From a virus, in the IMG/VR virus record IMGVR_UViG_3300029286_000114, positions 1-38,966 of that record: a stretch of 38,966 bases of DNA; one strand, 5' to 3'. Numbering within the stretch: position 1 is the first letter of the stretch; every line of letters starts with the position of its first letter. Positions 17,586 to 25,804 of the stretch are shown piece by piece. The position numbers were made by a program, and so were the translations under genes. The notes below the pieces were generated by a model, which had not been told where the DNA came from, did not search any database, and worked only from the letters and a program-made list of their open reading frames with translations.

Positions 17586-18400
17586 TGACAGATCCTAACC
17601 AGCCTGCGGCGCAGGCGCCCCAAGGTAGCGCTGTACCGCCCGGCCCGGGCGAACAGCAGAAGGCCGACCAGACCCCGCCAGTGGCGGCACCTGTTACTGC
17701 CCCGGCACGGCAAGATAACAGAGAAGTCCAAGCGATGATTGGGCGGCTTGTTAACGAACGCAACACCTTGAGAACCGAGAACAAGTTACTTAGCGACAAA
17801 GTGTCGGCAAGGCTCGAGGGAATCGAATCCATCCTGAAAGCTCTTGCCCCGGCAATTGCCAGCGGTGCTGCTCCCGGTACTAACCAGGATCTAACAGCTA
17901 CAATTGAGAACTTGTCAAAGGCCGCTGGTGAAAAGACAGCGACCATTGACAAGAACCTTTCAGACACGGAGCTGAAGACCCAGTCTGACCAGGCAGCTGA
18001 TAGCGCGTTCGGCGTTGTTGACGCGCTGCTTTCTCCGATTGGAGTGGATATGAATGATCTGAAAGATCCTGATATCCAAGCAATCAAGGCAGTGTTTGAC
18101 AGCACTTACCTTTCTGGCAGCCTTGACTATTCAAAGATGATAATGCTGGCGGTACAGATCGCCAATAACAGACGGTCTGCCCCCGCAGCAGCGCCGGCAC
18201 AACCACAGCAAACAGTCGGCGACATCGAGGCAAAGCTCAAGGAGGCGGAAGAGAAGGGCAAGAAGACTGCCATTGAGGAAGTCAAGAAGATGGCCGGCGC
18301 ACGCCACGATCTCCCCGGAGTCGGAGGGACCGGCGCCCTTGTCACGGACGACATGGAGCGCAGGCGGCAGGCCATAGCCAAAGCACGGGAAAATCTATAG
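17585..18400 (+). CDS. probable capsid scaffolding protein, 271 aa
   Basis: Scaffold proteins guide capsid assembly inside the prohead. The evidence is the position directly before the major capsid gene and the typical composition. The N-terminus is Pro/Gln/Ala-rich and disordered, a coiled coil follows around residues 45-80 (MIGRLVNERNTLRTENKLL), then Ala-rich helices. The C-terminus is charged and helical (EAKLKEAEEKGKKTAIEEVKKM). An in-frame ATG at 17570 exists. The ATG at 17585 has GGAGG 8 nt upstream and overlaps the giant gene stop (TAATG), so it is preferred. Confidence 0.8.
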   Translation: MTDPNQPAAQAPQGSAVPPGPGEQQKADQTPPVAAPVTAPARQDNREVQAMIGRLVNERNTLRTENKLLSDKVSARLEGIESILKALAPAIASGAAPGTNQDLTATIENLSKAAGEKTATIDKNLSDTELKTQSDQAADSAFGVVDALLSPIGVDMNDLKDPDIQAIKAVFDSTYLSGSLDYSKMIMLAVQIANNRRSAPAAAPAQPQQTVGDIEAKLKEAEEKGKKTAIEEVKKMAGARHDLPGVGGTGALVTDDMERRRQAIAKARENL

Positions 18401-18412
18401 GAGGGATCTACC

Positions 18413-19474
18413 ATGACGACAGATTCAGGCGGGTACTGGAATTCGCTTGAAGAGATGGCGAAGGCTACTCAGTCTTTGCTCTGCCCTGGCGTGGTCGAAG
18501 AGGATATTAAACGCAATCCGCTCTTGGAAAAGGCCCCGGTGGCGCAAGCCGTCGGCACTGGCCCAAGCATCAAGTGGCTGCGCGAAGGTACCCTTGACGA
18601 ATCCACCGTGGCAGAATTCGACATCGGTGAGGAACTGCAGTGGACAAAGGGCGGTAACTACACCACCGTCGAAACATCTCTGAAACGCTGCTACAAGGCA
18701 GTGAAGCTCGACAACTTTGTTGCCGAGATCTACAAGACCGTCAACGACTACGAGGCCCTGATGATGAAAGAGTGTGAGAAACTTATCTTGAGGAAACTCA
18801 ACCATAAGTTTATCTACGATGACATCACCTATGGCAGCTCGAAACAGTTCGACGGCCTGCACGCACTGGCCGCTCTTAATGACACCGGCGCGGCTGCCGA
18901 CGGCGTGCTGGACATAGACAATGGCGAGGCCGGTTTATCCCTGTTCAACATGCGCAGCATGATTGACAACGGCAAGCATGGCTGGGATGCCTGCTACATG
19001 CCGTACGTCATTTTCCGCTACTTCACCCAGGCATATGAAGAGCGCGGCTTTGCTCAGCTGGCTACTGCCACTGCGGGCAACCTCTCGTACATCACCCGCA
19101 GCATGAATGAAATAGGGAAACCAGTCTACGCCTTCGGCGGCGTGACGATCATACCGACCGATTACCTTCTGGCTGAAGATGCTAACACCGGCCGGGGCAC
19201 CACGCTCCGCAACCTGCACTCCACCGGCACGGCCAATTACTCCATCTTCTTCGTGAAGTGGGGCAACCCGATGTCTGGCAGCAACCCGGGTCTGGCCCTG
19301 GGATTCGGCGGTACCAAGGGTATCGGTGAATTCTTCAAGCTGGACATCTTCGACAAGCTCCCCAACTACGATGCCCGGGGCATCAGGCTCATCAACTACT
19401 CAGCGCCCCTGCTCGGATCGAAGCTTTGCCTGGGTAGAATACACGACGTCACCGCAGCCGCGGTAACGGTGTAA
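18413..19474 (+). CDS. major capsid protein (HK97-fold-like), 353 aa
   Basis: This probably forms the icosahedral shell. The reasons are the gene order scaffold-capsid, the length of 353 residues and a sequence pattern expected for HK97-type capsids. There is a helical N-terminal arm, a long strand-rich E-loop-like region (FDIGEELQWTKGGNYTTVETSL, near 70-92), a spine-helix-like segment (YEALMMKECEKLILRKLNHKF, near 114-134) and a late beta-rich A-domain-like part (GGVTIIPTDYLLA, near 244). AGGAGGG lies 8-9 nt before the ATG. Codons use many G/C third positions, as expected of a highly expressed gene. The next gene follows after 11 bp. Confidence 0.85.
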   Translation: MTTDSGGYWNSLEEMAKATQSLLCPGVVEEDIKRNPLLEKAPVAQAVGTGPSIKWLREGTLDESTVAEFDIGEELQWTKGGNYTTVETSLKRCYKAVKLDNFVAEIYKTVNDYEALMMKECEKLILRKLNHKFIYDDITYGSSKQFDGLHALAALNDTGAAADGVLDIDNGEAGLSLFNMRSMIDNGKHGWDACYMPYVIFRYFTQAYEERGFAQLATATAGNLSYITRSMNEIGKPVYAFGGVTIIPTDYLLAEDANTGRGTTLRNLHSTGTANYSIFFVKWGNPMSGSNPGLALGFGGTKGIGEFFKLDIFDKLPNYDARGIRLINYSAPLLGSKLCLGRIHDVTAAAVTV

Positions 19475-19485
19475 GGAGAAAGGAT

Positions 19486-20370
19486 ATGGCGACGAGAAAA
19501 CATACCGAATATCCCCTGACCCTAAAGAACGGCATGCTCCTGTGGCTGCCCCCGTGGGGCGATGTTCCTAACCTGGACATGCCGCTCAACATTCACACTT
19601 CCGATACCATGCAGAAGTATCCGCTGGGCACGAAGCTCATGGCCGGCCCGATGCGGACCTTCTACTACTGCAAGGCAAACGGCACGGTTAACCCGGAGGT
19701 CGGCGCATACAAGGCTAAGAAGACCAACACCTGCGCCGTGGCTCCCACCCAGGCTACCGCCGCTGCGCAAGCGCTGGCATATCCTGGCGAAACCCTGGCC
19801 GCCGGTGCGGTTGGCAGTTACTATGTATCTGTCACCATCGACACCGAGATCGGCGTTCTCACCACTGGCGTACTGTCCGCTAACGAACTGGCCGGCGGCT
19901 TCATAGTCGTAGGTAACGGCAGCGGTCAGCACCCGCAGATGTTCCAGATTGTCAGCCATCCCGCGCTGGCCACCACCGGCGGGACCTTGACTCTCAAACT
20001 GGACTTCCCGTTGAGCATTGCTGTAACGGCTACTACCACGACCATCGAACTGATGGAGTGCCCGTTCTACAATCTCAAAGCGGATAACTCCGGTGGCGAG
20101 TATGTCACCTATCTCGGCTTCTCCGCCGCGGTTGCGGCAGATGGCGAATTCTTCTGGCTGCAGACCCGTGGCCCTTGCTGGGGAACCAGCGATGGCAACA
20201 CCTGCGACAGCGTTGGCGACAGGACTCTCGTCTATGTCGGCAACGGCAGCCTGAAATCCAGCAACGACATCACCTTGGAAAGCGGATTACAGATCGCCGG
20301 GGTCGCGCTCGACATGAGCGGATCAAGCGCATCTAACGCTCCCATGGTAGACCTGCAAGGCATGGTGTAA
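19486..20370 (+). CDS. probable capsid-associated or decoration protein, 294 aa
   Basis: Unknown family, beta-rich, following the capsid gene by 11 bp with GGAGAAAGG before the ATG. The N-terminus (TEYPLTLKNGMLLWLPPWGDVPNLDMP) looks ordered. The middle is Ala/Thr/Gly-rich with alternating hydrophobic residues typical of virion beta-sandwich proteins. Three Cys occur in the later part. Codon use resembles that of the capsid gene, suggesting high expression. A strong hairpin at 20376-20406 follows the stop, so this gene closes the head transcript section. Decoration, spike or minor head protein are all possible. Confidence 0.65.
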   Translation: MATRKHTEYPLTLKNGMLLWLPPWGDVPNLDMPLNIHTSDTMQKYPLGTKLMAGPMRTFYYCKANGTVNPEVGAYKAKKTNTCAVAPTQATAAAQALAYPGETLAAGAVGSYYVSVTIDTEIGVLTTGVLSANELAGGFIVVGNGSGQHPQMFQIVSHPALATTGGTLTLKLDFPLSIAVTATTTTIELMECPFYNLKADNSGGEYVTYLGFSAAVAADGEFFWLQTRGPCWGTSDGNTCDSVGDRTLVYVGNGSLKSSNDITLESGLQIAGVALDMSGSSASNAPMVDLQGMV

Positions 20371-20375
20371 TCAAT

Positions 20376-20406
20376 GGGCCGGGGGGACTTTTAATCTCCC
20401 CGGCCC
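20376..20406 (+). terminator. GC-rich hairpin after the capsid genes
   Basis: GGGCCGGGG (20376-20384) pairs with CCCCGGCCC (20398-20406), and the stem can extend inward by three pairs around a T-rich loop. It begins 5 bp after a stop codon. There is no U tract after it, so it may be a partial terminator or an mRNA 3'-end stabiliser that keeps capsid mRNA abundant. Confidence 0.6.
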
Positions 20407-20418
20407 AAGGAAATTGAT

Positions 20419-20715
20419 ATGGAAGGAATTATTCTTGACGATTACAACGACAAGAAGTTCTGCAAACTGATTGCACTGAGCGAAGATGGCAGCATGTCGC
20501 TGTATGAACCGTCCGCATCAGGTTTTGTAAAGGTAAGGGACATTCCCGCTCTGCCTGCAGAAATTTCGTCCGATGTATCTTTCACAGGTAAGGTTGTAGT
20601 CAACGGGAAACTTTACTCCGGTGAACACAAAGGCAAGAATGAAGTCATCCAGCTTGCCGAAGGGAAACTGACATTCAAGGATGGCATCTTAACGAAATGG
20701 GAACCAGGAGAATAA
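20419..20715 (+). CDS. hypothetical small virion-block protein, 98 aa
   Basis: Unknown family. It is an acidic, strand-rich single domain (GKVVVNGKLYSGEHKGKNEVIQL). AAGGA lies 8 nt before the ATG. It is the first gene after the capsid hairpin and is followed 1 bp later by another small beta protein. It is probably a head- or tail-associated structural protein by context only. Confidence 0.65.
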   Translation: MEGIILDDYNDKKFCKLIALSEDGSMSLYEPSASGFVKVRDIPALPAEISSDVSFTGKVVVNGKLYSGEHKGKNEVIQLAEGKLTFKDGILTKWEPGE

Positions 20716-20716
20716 C

Positions 20717-21088
20717 ATGATAGGTAAATGGAAAGACGCAGTCATTGATTATGACCGCACGGATCTTGAATTTTCAGGCGATGACGCAGACCAGTATTCA
20801 AGCCTGGTTGACCTGGGCGGTGACTACACGCACGTACTGGTGATTGTCCCAACTATTACCAGTTCTGTTGTCGGAGTCGCCATACAGGAAACTCCCAGTA
20901 AAGCCGAGGTTCCCGTCATCGTGAACATTCTTGATGACGATGCAACCGGGCATTTTGCGCAGGCTACTACTGCTGGCACTGCCGGCATGGCCATACTCTT
21001 CAGCATCGGCGGGGCACAGTACATCCGTATCAAATGCGGAAGCAACCAGGCAGCTGACAGGACATTCAGGGTAAGGGGCGTAAGCTAA
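20717..21088 (+). CDS. hypothetical beta-rich virion protein, 123 aa
   Basis: Unknown family. The alternating hydrophobic pattern (THVLVIVPTITSSVVGVAIQ, VPVIVNILDDD, GMAILFSIGGAQYIRIKC) suggests a beta-sandwich of the kind found in decoration, collar or fibre-attachment proteins. AGGAG lies before the ATG. The stop is immediately followed by the GTG of the next gene. Structural assignment is from context. Confidence 0.65.
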   Translation: MIGKWKDAVIDYDRTDLEFSGDDADQYSSLVDLGGDYTHVLVIVPTITSSVVGVAIQETPSKAEVPVIVNILDDDATGHFAQATTAGTAGMAILFSIGGAQYIRIKCGSNQAADRTFRVRGVS

Positions 21089-21511
21089 GTGGCTGACGCA
21101 ACCTTTGTTCTGTTCGGATCCTTGCCGGCCGCAATGGCTAAAGGCCATATCGATTGGGATACCAATGCGATTAAGTGCGCTCTGCTGCTGGATACGTGGA
21201 CACCCGACCAGGATACCGAAGACGAATGGAGTGACATTTCCACGCATGAGCATTCCCACGCCGGGGATTATCCTGAAGGCGGCGAAGAGCTGACAACGAA
21301 AACTGCAACATACGTTGAAGCAACGAATATAACTACGTTTGATGCTGACGATGTTTTATTTAACTACACAACCACAGCTCACTATGCGGTGATTTACGAT
21401 TCGGTTACAGGCTACCTGATAGGTTATATTGATTTCGGACTGAATATAACCGGTGATCCGTCTACCACGATTAAATTCCCCACGGCAGGATTGTTCTCTG
21501 CCAGCGTATAG
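21089..21511 (+). CDS. virion-type protein, paralogue of the 22268-22675 product, 140 aa
   Basis: It starts with GTG directly after the stop of the gene before. The sequence resembles the product of 22268-22675 throughout the second half: FDADDVLF versus FDAADITI, YAVIYDSVTG versus YIVIYRDSGN, then IGYID versus ICCID and a closing strand with Thr/Ile and Phe. The family is common in phage structural blocks, function unclear, probably a small beta-sandwich of the tail or head surface. The two copies flank a fibre-like gene, suggesting an old duplication in an appendage cluster. Confidence 0.7.
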   Translation: MADATFVLFGSLPAAMAKGHIDWDTNAIKCALLLDTWTPDQDTEDEWSDISTHEHSHAGDYPEGGEELTTKTATYVEATNITTFDADDVLFNYTTTAHYAVIYDSVTGYLIGYIDFGLNITGDPSTTIKFPTAGLFSASV

Positions 21512-21520
21512 GAGATTGAA

Positions 21521-22249
21521 ATGGCAAATGAATTCAAACATGCTGATGTTGGCGATGATCTGAGCAAGGCAGATTGGCTGGGTACAGCCAGCCATGTTGC
21601 CGATGGCCAGGCTGCCGGGGATATTATTTATTGTGATGGCACATACTGGAAGCGGTTAGCCAAAGGGACATCAGGACTCTATCTCAAGATAGGGGCAGCC
21701 GCTCCTGAATGGGCGAACCCGTTTGCTGCGCTGACAGAGCATGGCGATGTTCCTTATGCTTCAGCAGCAGGGGTGATGGCTGCTTTACCGCACGGCACAT
21801 TAGGGCAATCACTAATGAGTGGTGGGCACGGAGCTAACCCATCATGGGGAAACCCGGGAACCCCTGACTTTTCTGCAGGTAATGTGCTGTTATTACCTGC
21901 AGCCGCCACGGAAGAATTTATATCTGCAGCTTCAAGTCCTCAATTGTTCAAAGCATATACCGTTTACAGAAGTGGAATCTTAACTGTTAAATTTGATTTG
22001 AAGAGGGAATCTGGCACTGCCGGCGTATTCGGACAAATATATGTAAATGGTGCGGCGGTTGGAACTTTACAAACTGCCCCAAGTACCAGTTATACCACTT
22101 ATTCCGAAAACATTACTGTGGTGGCGGGGGATGCGTTACAATTGTATTGTTATGTCGGCAACATATCAACGACCAATGGGTATGTACGGAATTTTCTCCT
22201 GTATAATTCTATTGCAAGGGAAGTATCAGTAGCAATAACAGACGCTTAG
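21521..22249 (+). CDS. fibre-like appendage protein, 242 aa
   Basis: The N-terminal 60 residues (GDIIYCDGTYWKRLAKG, then LKIGAAAPEWA) match the short repeat-like segment seen at the start or shaft of many phage fibre proteins. The last 110 residues form a strand-rich domain (SPQLFKAYTVYRSGILTVKFDLK, VAGDALQLYCYV) that could be a receptor- or carbohydrate-binding head. It is shorter than full tail fibres. GGAG precedes the ATG. It lies between two paralogous beta proteins. Host contact is a reasonable inference, but the binding partner cannot be named. Confidence 0.7.
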   Translation: MANEFKHADVGDDLSKADWLGTASHVADGQAAGDIIYCDGTYWKRLAKGTSGLYLKIGAAAPEWANPFAALTEHGDVPYASAAGVMAALPHGTLGQSLMSGGHGANPSWGNPGTPDFSAGNVLLLPAAATEEFISAASSPQLFKAYTVYRSGILTVKFDLKRESGTAGVFGQIYVNGAAVGTLQTAPSTSYTTYSENITVVAGDALQLYCYVGNISTTNGYVRNFLLYNSIAREVSVAITDA

Positions 22250-22267
22250 TAAATAGGAGATTAAATT

Positions 22268-22675
22268 ATGGCAAGCGCACTGTACGCAAAAGCAAAGAAA
22301 GCCTTTCTCGACAAAGACATTGACCTGCTTGATGACGATATCAAAGTCGTGCTTGTCGATAGCGCGGACTATACCCTTGACCTGGCTGCCCATGATTTTC
22401 TTGATGATATCCCGGCAGGGGCCCGGGTCGGCACAAGCGGGAACCTTGCATCCAAGTCCACTACTGGCGGCGTATTCGATGCAGCCGACATCACCATAAC
22501 TTCCGTGACTGGTGATCAGTTTGAGTACATCGTTATCTATCGTGACAGCGGAAACGCTGCCACTTCCCAGCTTATTTGTTGTATCGACACGGCAACCGGC
22601 ATCCCGTGTACGCCGAATGGCGGAGATATCACAATCACCTGGGATGATGGGGCCAGCAAAATCTTTGCGCTATAG
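22268..22675 (+). CDS. virion-type protein, 135 aa (paralogue of 21089-21511)
   Basis: This is a recognisable but functionally unnamed phage structural family. Landmarks are a first strand DDIKVVLVDSADYTLDL, the segment HDFLDDIPAGARVGTS, the phrase GVFDAADITI, then EYIVIYRDSGNAATSQLI and a C-terminal TPNGGDITITWDDGASKIFAL. Many tailed phages carry one such gene near their capsid or tail genes. Here there are two, one on each side of the fibre-like gene. GGAG lies before the ATG. Confidence 0.75.
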   Translation: MASALYAKAKKAFLDKDIDLLDDDIKVVLVDSADYTLDLAAHDFLDDIPAGARVGTSGNLASKSTTGGVFDAADITITSVTGDQFEYIVIYRDSGNAATSQLICCIDTATGIPCTPNGGDITITWDDGASKIFAL

Positions 22676-22684
22676 GTAAAGCAT

Positions 22685-23224
22685 GTGGATCAAAAGGATA
22701 TTGATAAACTGCTGGAACTGCGGGGAGCATGGGACAAATTCAAAGCAAGTAAACAGGATAGCGCCGCTCTTAAAGATTTCTATACTGTAGCCTGGGCATA
22801 CGGCATGGAAACCCAGCATCACATTGAAGCCTTCAATGAATCGATGCTGATTAAACTTCTTCAGGAATACCGCACCGCACACAATAACTGTGATCTGTGC
22901 GTTGGCTTTAAGGATATCCCGCCATGCTTTGAGGATTTCAGTACAGCTTCATGTGTGACAACTGCGCGGAGAGAGATAGGTGTTGATGCCATGTACAAAG
23001 ACCTTCTCATGATGTATCGGCTTGGTTATAGCGCAGGATTAAAAACACTGGATGACCTGCTTGATGGAACAAAAGACCAGGTGATAGGGCTTCCTTTTAA
23101 GGACAAGACCCGCTTTATCCGTGTTATCGACAACAAACTTACCCGCTGCCCAAAAGCACAAAATTATTATGAGTGCAAGATACCTGATTCCGAATTCCCG
23201 TTTACTCTTGACTGGAAATTGTAA
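22685..23224 (+). CDS. hypothetical protein, 179 aa
   Basis: Unknown family. It is mostly helical and soluble, with a charged N-terminus (DQKDIDKLLELRGAWDKFKA) and a Cys cluster in the middle (CDLCVGFKDIPPCFEDFSTASC, near 70-90). It begins with GTG behind TAGGTAAAG. An overlapping ATG two bases earlier is in another frame. Its stop overlaps the next start as TAATG. The helical Cys-rich style differs from the beta-rich neighbours, so it may be a chaperone or regulatory protein rather than a virion part. Confidence 0.65.
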   Translation: MDQKDIDKLLELRGAWDKFKASKQDSAALKDFYTVAWAYGMETQHHIEAFNESMLIKLLQEYRTAHNNCDLCVGFKDIPPCFEDFSTASCVTTARREIGVDAMYKDLLMMYRLGYSAGLKTLDDLLDGTKDQVIGLPFKDKTRFIRVIDNKLTRCPKAQNYYECKIPDSEFPFTLDWKL

Positions 23225-24450
23225 TGGCTGAAATCTACTTGCGGCCAAATGGGGATATCACGGTCGGGTTATCCTGCAGTGCAGGGTCAAATCATTATGA
23301 GCTTGTTGACGAGGACACTCTTAACATTGCCGACTATGTCTACAAGACAAGCAATGCCGGTGACGCCAATCCTGCCAGTGCGTCTGATCTCCTCTCCCTT
23401 GAAACATACACACTTGCGGCTGGTGAGTCAGTAAAATCCATAACCGCATGGTTTTATCTTGGCACAAGCGATACCGGGGCCTCTAAACATTCTTATACAA
23501 TTAAACTGTACAAAGGAACAACCGAGCTTGCGACTGCTACAACCACGGATAGCGGGTGGCAAAGCATTACTTACACGGGAACTTTGACACAGTCCGAGAT
23601 AGATGATCTGCGTGTCTACGTATTATTATCAGCTACTTCAGTATATAACTACGGCACGAAAGCGTACGATCAGTACAGTTCGTATTGCTACATGATATAT
23701 TGCAGGGCGTTAATCAATCAGACATTAGCGCCAGGCAGCATTACGACCACAGCAGCAGTCAGCAGTCTTTCTCTTAGCTTCGGCATCAGGATTGATAACC
23801 ATGGAGATCCGTTCACCATCACATTCCCTGCGGTATGGTTGGGAGATATACAATCCACACTTGCCTTCGGATCACCGACGCTTAGTATAACAACCACCAC
23901 ACAGACACTTATCCCCGACGGGATTGCGTCAACCATCTCCGCGGGAACTCCGATGGTTGTCCATCTCATTGCTCCGCAAGGCATAGCTTCGGCCACAGCC
24001 TTTGGCACGCCGGCACTGGTATATGACCAGACCTTGCTGCCTGGCAGCATTGAGTCAACGACCACCTTCGGACAGGCGCTCACTAATCTTGACATGCTTC
24101 TTACGGGGATCGGCAGCACCGCATCATTTGGCACGCCTGCGCTGGGGTTTGTTCTATTTGCCACAGGAATAGGCAGCACAGAGCTGGTAGGGGAACCGAA
24201 TGTCGGAGTACAGCAATGGCTCTTGCCTGGCAGCATTGTTTTATCTACAACCTTTGGGACCGACATCCACTTCTGGCATGTTGAATGCATCGACCTGGGC
24301 GTGGTTGAATTCCCATTCACCTTCCCGTTTGTATTCCCGCCAGGCCTGACAACGATAGTTTACCAGGGGCAAACTGTTACTGTAAGATATAGAAGACCGT
24401 TAGTTGCCCACGTTGAAGCACTGGACTCGGTAACAACGGAGGCAAAATAA
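23224..24450 (+). CDS. tail-fibre-like protein with about eight 30-residue repeats, 408 aa
   Basis: The N-terminal 160 residues form a beta-rich domain (SVKSITAWFYLG, SYTIKLYKGTTELATA). From about residue 165 to 345 a motif recurs about eight times, of the type hydrophobic-x-P-x-x-I-x-S-T-x-x-F-G-T-P, for example PQGIASATAFGTPAL, PGSIESTTTFGQAL and TGIGSTASFGTPAL. Such repeats build beta-helical or fibre shafts. The C-terminal 50 residues (EFPFTFPFVFP to RYRRPLV) form a separate module found again as the next gene. It is coupled to the gene before by TAATG. It is probably an appendage exposed on the virion. Confidence 0.75.
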   Translation: MAEIYLRPNGDITVGLSCSAGSNHYELVDEDTLNIADYVYKTSNAGDANPASASDLLSLETYTLAAGESVKSITAWFYLGTSDTGASKHSYTIKLYKGTTELATATTTDSGWQSITYTGTLTQSEIDDLRVYVLLSATSVYNYGTKAYDQYSSYCYMIYCRALINQTLAPGSITTTAAVSSLSLSFGIRIDNHGDPFTITFPAVWLGDIQSTLAFGSPTLSITTTTQTLIPDGIASTISAGTPMVVHLIAPQGIASATAFGTPALVYDQTLLPGSIESTTTFGQALTNLDMLLTGIGSTASFGTPALGFVLFATGIGSTELVGEPNVGVQQWLLPGSIVLSTTFGTDIHFWHVECIDLGVVEFPFTFPFVFPPGLTTIVYQGQTVTVRYRRPLVAHVEALDSVTTEAK

Positions 24451-24459
24451 GGAGGAATT

Positions 24460-24645
24460 ATGCCGGCGCAAGAAATCACAATGGGTAATACCACTTTCCC
24501 TTATACCTTTCCTGTTGTATTCGGGGCAGTGGTTACCAACATCAAGGTGATGGGCCATGCCAACCAGACCATCAAGCACAGGAAACCACTGGTATCGTTT
24601 ACCCAGCCGTGGAAACACAACGCAGTTAAGTCATCTGCCAAATAA
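24460..24645 (+). CDS. stand-alone copy of the C-terminal fibre module, 61 aa
   Basis: A perfect AAGGAGGAATT ribosome binding site precedes the ATG. The protein aligns with the C-terminal 50 residues of the previous gene product: TTFPYTFPVVFG versus VEFPFTFPFVFP, then NQTIKHRKPLVSF versus GQTVTVRYRRPLVAHV, and both end in a short polar tail with AK. It may cap or trimerise the fibre, or be a leftover of a duplication. Function is not known. Confidence 0.7.
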   Translation: MPAQEITMGNTTFPYTFPVVFGAVVTNIKVMGHANQTIKHRKPLVSFTQPWKHNAVKSSAK

Positions 24646-24665
24646 CGTGATACAATGGAGATAAG

Positions 24666-24974
24666 ATGAAAGGATATTATGTCGGGGCAAAGCCAAAGTT
24701 ATATTGCGAAACCCGGGACATCGATGGTGCCCTTGTAGATCCGGATACTTCCATCACCTGCGCCATCTACGAAGAGGACACCGGCAAACTGGTATCCGCT
24801 ACCGCCACGGAAACTGCGGCCAAAGAGTCAACTGGAGTTTACTACTATGACTCATGGTTGATAACATCTTCCCACAAGGTAGGTCGATATCTTGCCATCT
24901 TCACAATCACCGACTCGGGTCACATCACCAGGGACAAGGAATGCTCTGTCCCATTTGAGGTATTAGCGATATGA
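24666..24974 (+). CDS. Ig-like beta-sandwich virion protein, 102 aa
   Basis: It looks like one immunoglobulin-like or BppU-like domain: GAKPKLYCETRDIDGALVDP, TSITCAIYEEDTGKLV, STGVYYYDSWLI, GRYLAIFTITDSGH, PFEVLAI. The pattern DG-x-x-x-DP followed by GxYYYD is common in small phage proteins next to connector genes. GGAGATAAG precedes the ATG, and the stop overlaps the next start (ATGA). A structural or adhesion role is inferred. Confidence 0.65.
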   Translation: MKGYYVGAKPKLYCETRDIDGALVDPDTSITCAIYEEDTGKLVSATATETAAKESTGVYYYDSWLITSSHKVGRYLAIFTITDSGHITRDKECSVPFEVLAI

Positions 24975-25804
24975 GTAACATAACATTAGCCACTTTTGAG
25001 CAGGCCGTAGCACGCAAGCTTGGCCTGTACCATGCGTTCAAAGTAACAACAGAAGGCGGGAATAACTTTGATAACTTCATGGCTACCGAATGCAAACGTT
25101 ATTCAAACAATGTGCTATGGAATAAATGGGTAAGGGTAGTACGTGATGTTGCATTTGACAGGCAGATCAAGGCCAATGGGCAGGAGCGTGGCGAGATATT
25201 TTTCTACGAGCCGTACACCCAAAAGATAGTGGTTGATGATACGGCTGAGATAACCAATTACAGTATGGCTGACATAGACCGGTGTATCAACGAAGCCATT
25301 GAGATGTGCTTCCCCGAATTAAATACTCCTGTCCAGGATAAGACACTTGAGGTGTCCAGTACATCAATGTATCACCTTGTGCCCAGCAATATCAGGATTA
25401 TTCAGCGAGTAGAGATAGGTGGTGACATAACCGAAACCAATGACAGTACGTGGATACGGTGTGATTGGGAAGAGCACTGGATATCCGGAGTCAAGTATAT
25501 CTCCGTAGATTCTTTTGCTTCAGGATGCAAGATACGGATATCAGGACTTGCCACTTACGGAGAATACACCACTCCTGCGTCCGTGCTTGATTTTCCTATT
25601 GAGTGGAAAAGGGTAATAACTTATGGCGCCGTCTACAATATATTGACGCAGTATATCAACATGTCTGGTAATGACAGTAAGGAATTGGCTGCCATAGCCA
25701 ATCTATTTGTGAAGGAACACAATAACCTTAAAGCAAAATTTGTCATGGTTCCGTTTGCGACACAGACAGCGGATTCCAGTTTCAGGATGAACTATGAAGG
25801 GTGA
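24971..25804 (+). CDS. probable head-tail connector or tail adaptor protein, 277 aa
   Basis: No short motif identifies it. Its position directly before the large propeller-like tail protein matches the adaptor/tubular A slot of short-tailed phages. The middle contains an adaptor-like helix (SMADIDRCINEAIEMCFPEL), then beta-rich parts (VSSTSMYHLVPSNIRIIQRVEIGG, KYISVDSF) and a late helical stretch (WKRVITYGAVYNILTQYI, ELAAIANLFVKEHNNLKAKF). Those long C-terminal helices suit a ring-forming adaptor beneath the portal. The start overlaps the gene before (ATGA) and the end overlaps the next gene by 11 bp. Confidence 0.6.
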   Translation: MSNITLATFEQAVARKLGLYHAFKVTTEGGNNFDNFMATECKRYSNNVLWNKWVRVVRDVAFDRQIKANGQERGEIFFYEPYTQKIVVDDTAEITNYSMADIDRCINEAIEMCFPELNTPVQDKTLEVSSTSMYHLVPSNIRIIQRVEIGGDITETNDSTWIRCDWEEHWISGVKYISVDSFASGCKIRISGLATYGEYTTPASVLDFPIEWKRVITYGAVYNILTQYINMSGNDSKELAAIANLFVKEHNNLKAKFVMVPFATQTADSSFRMNYEG

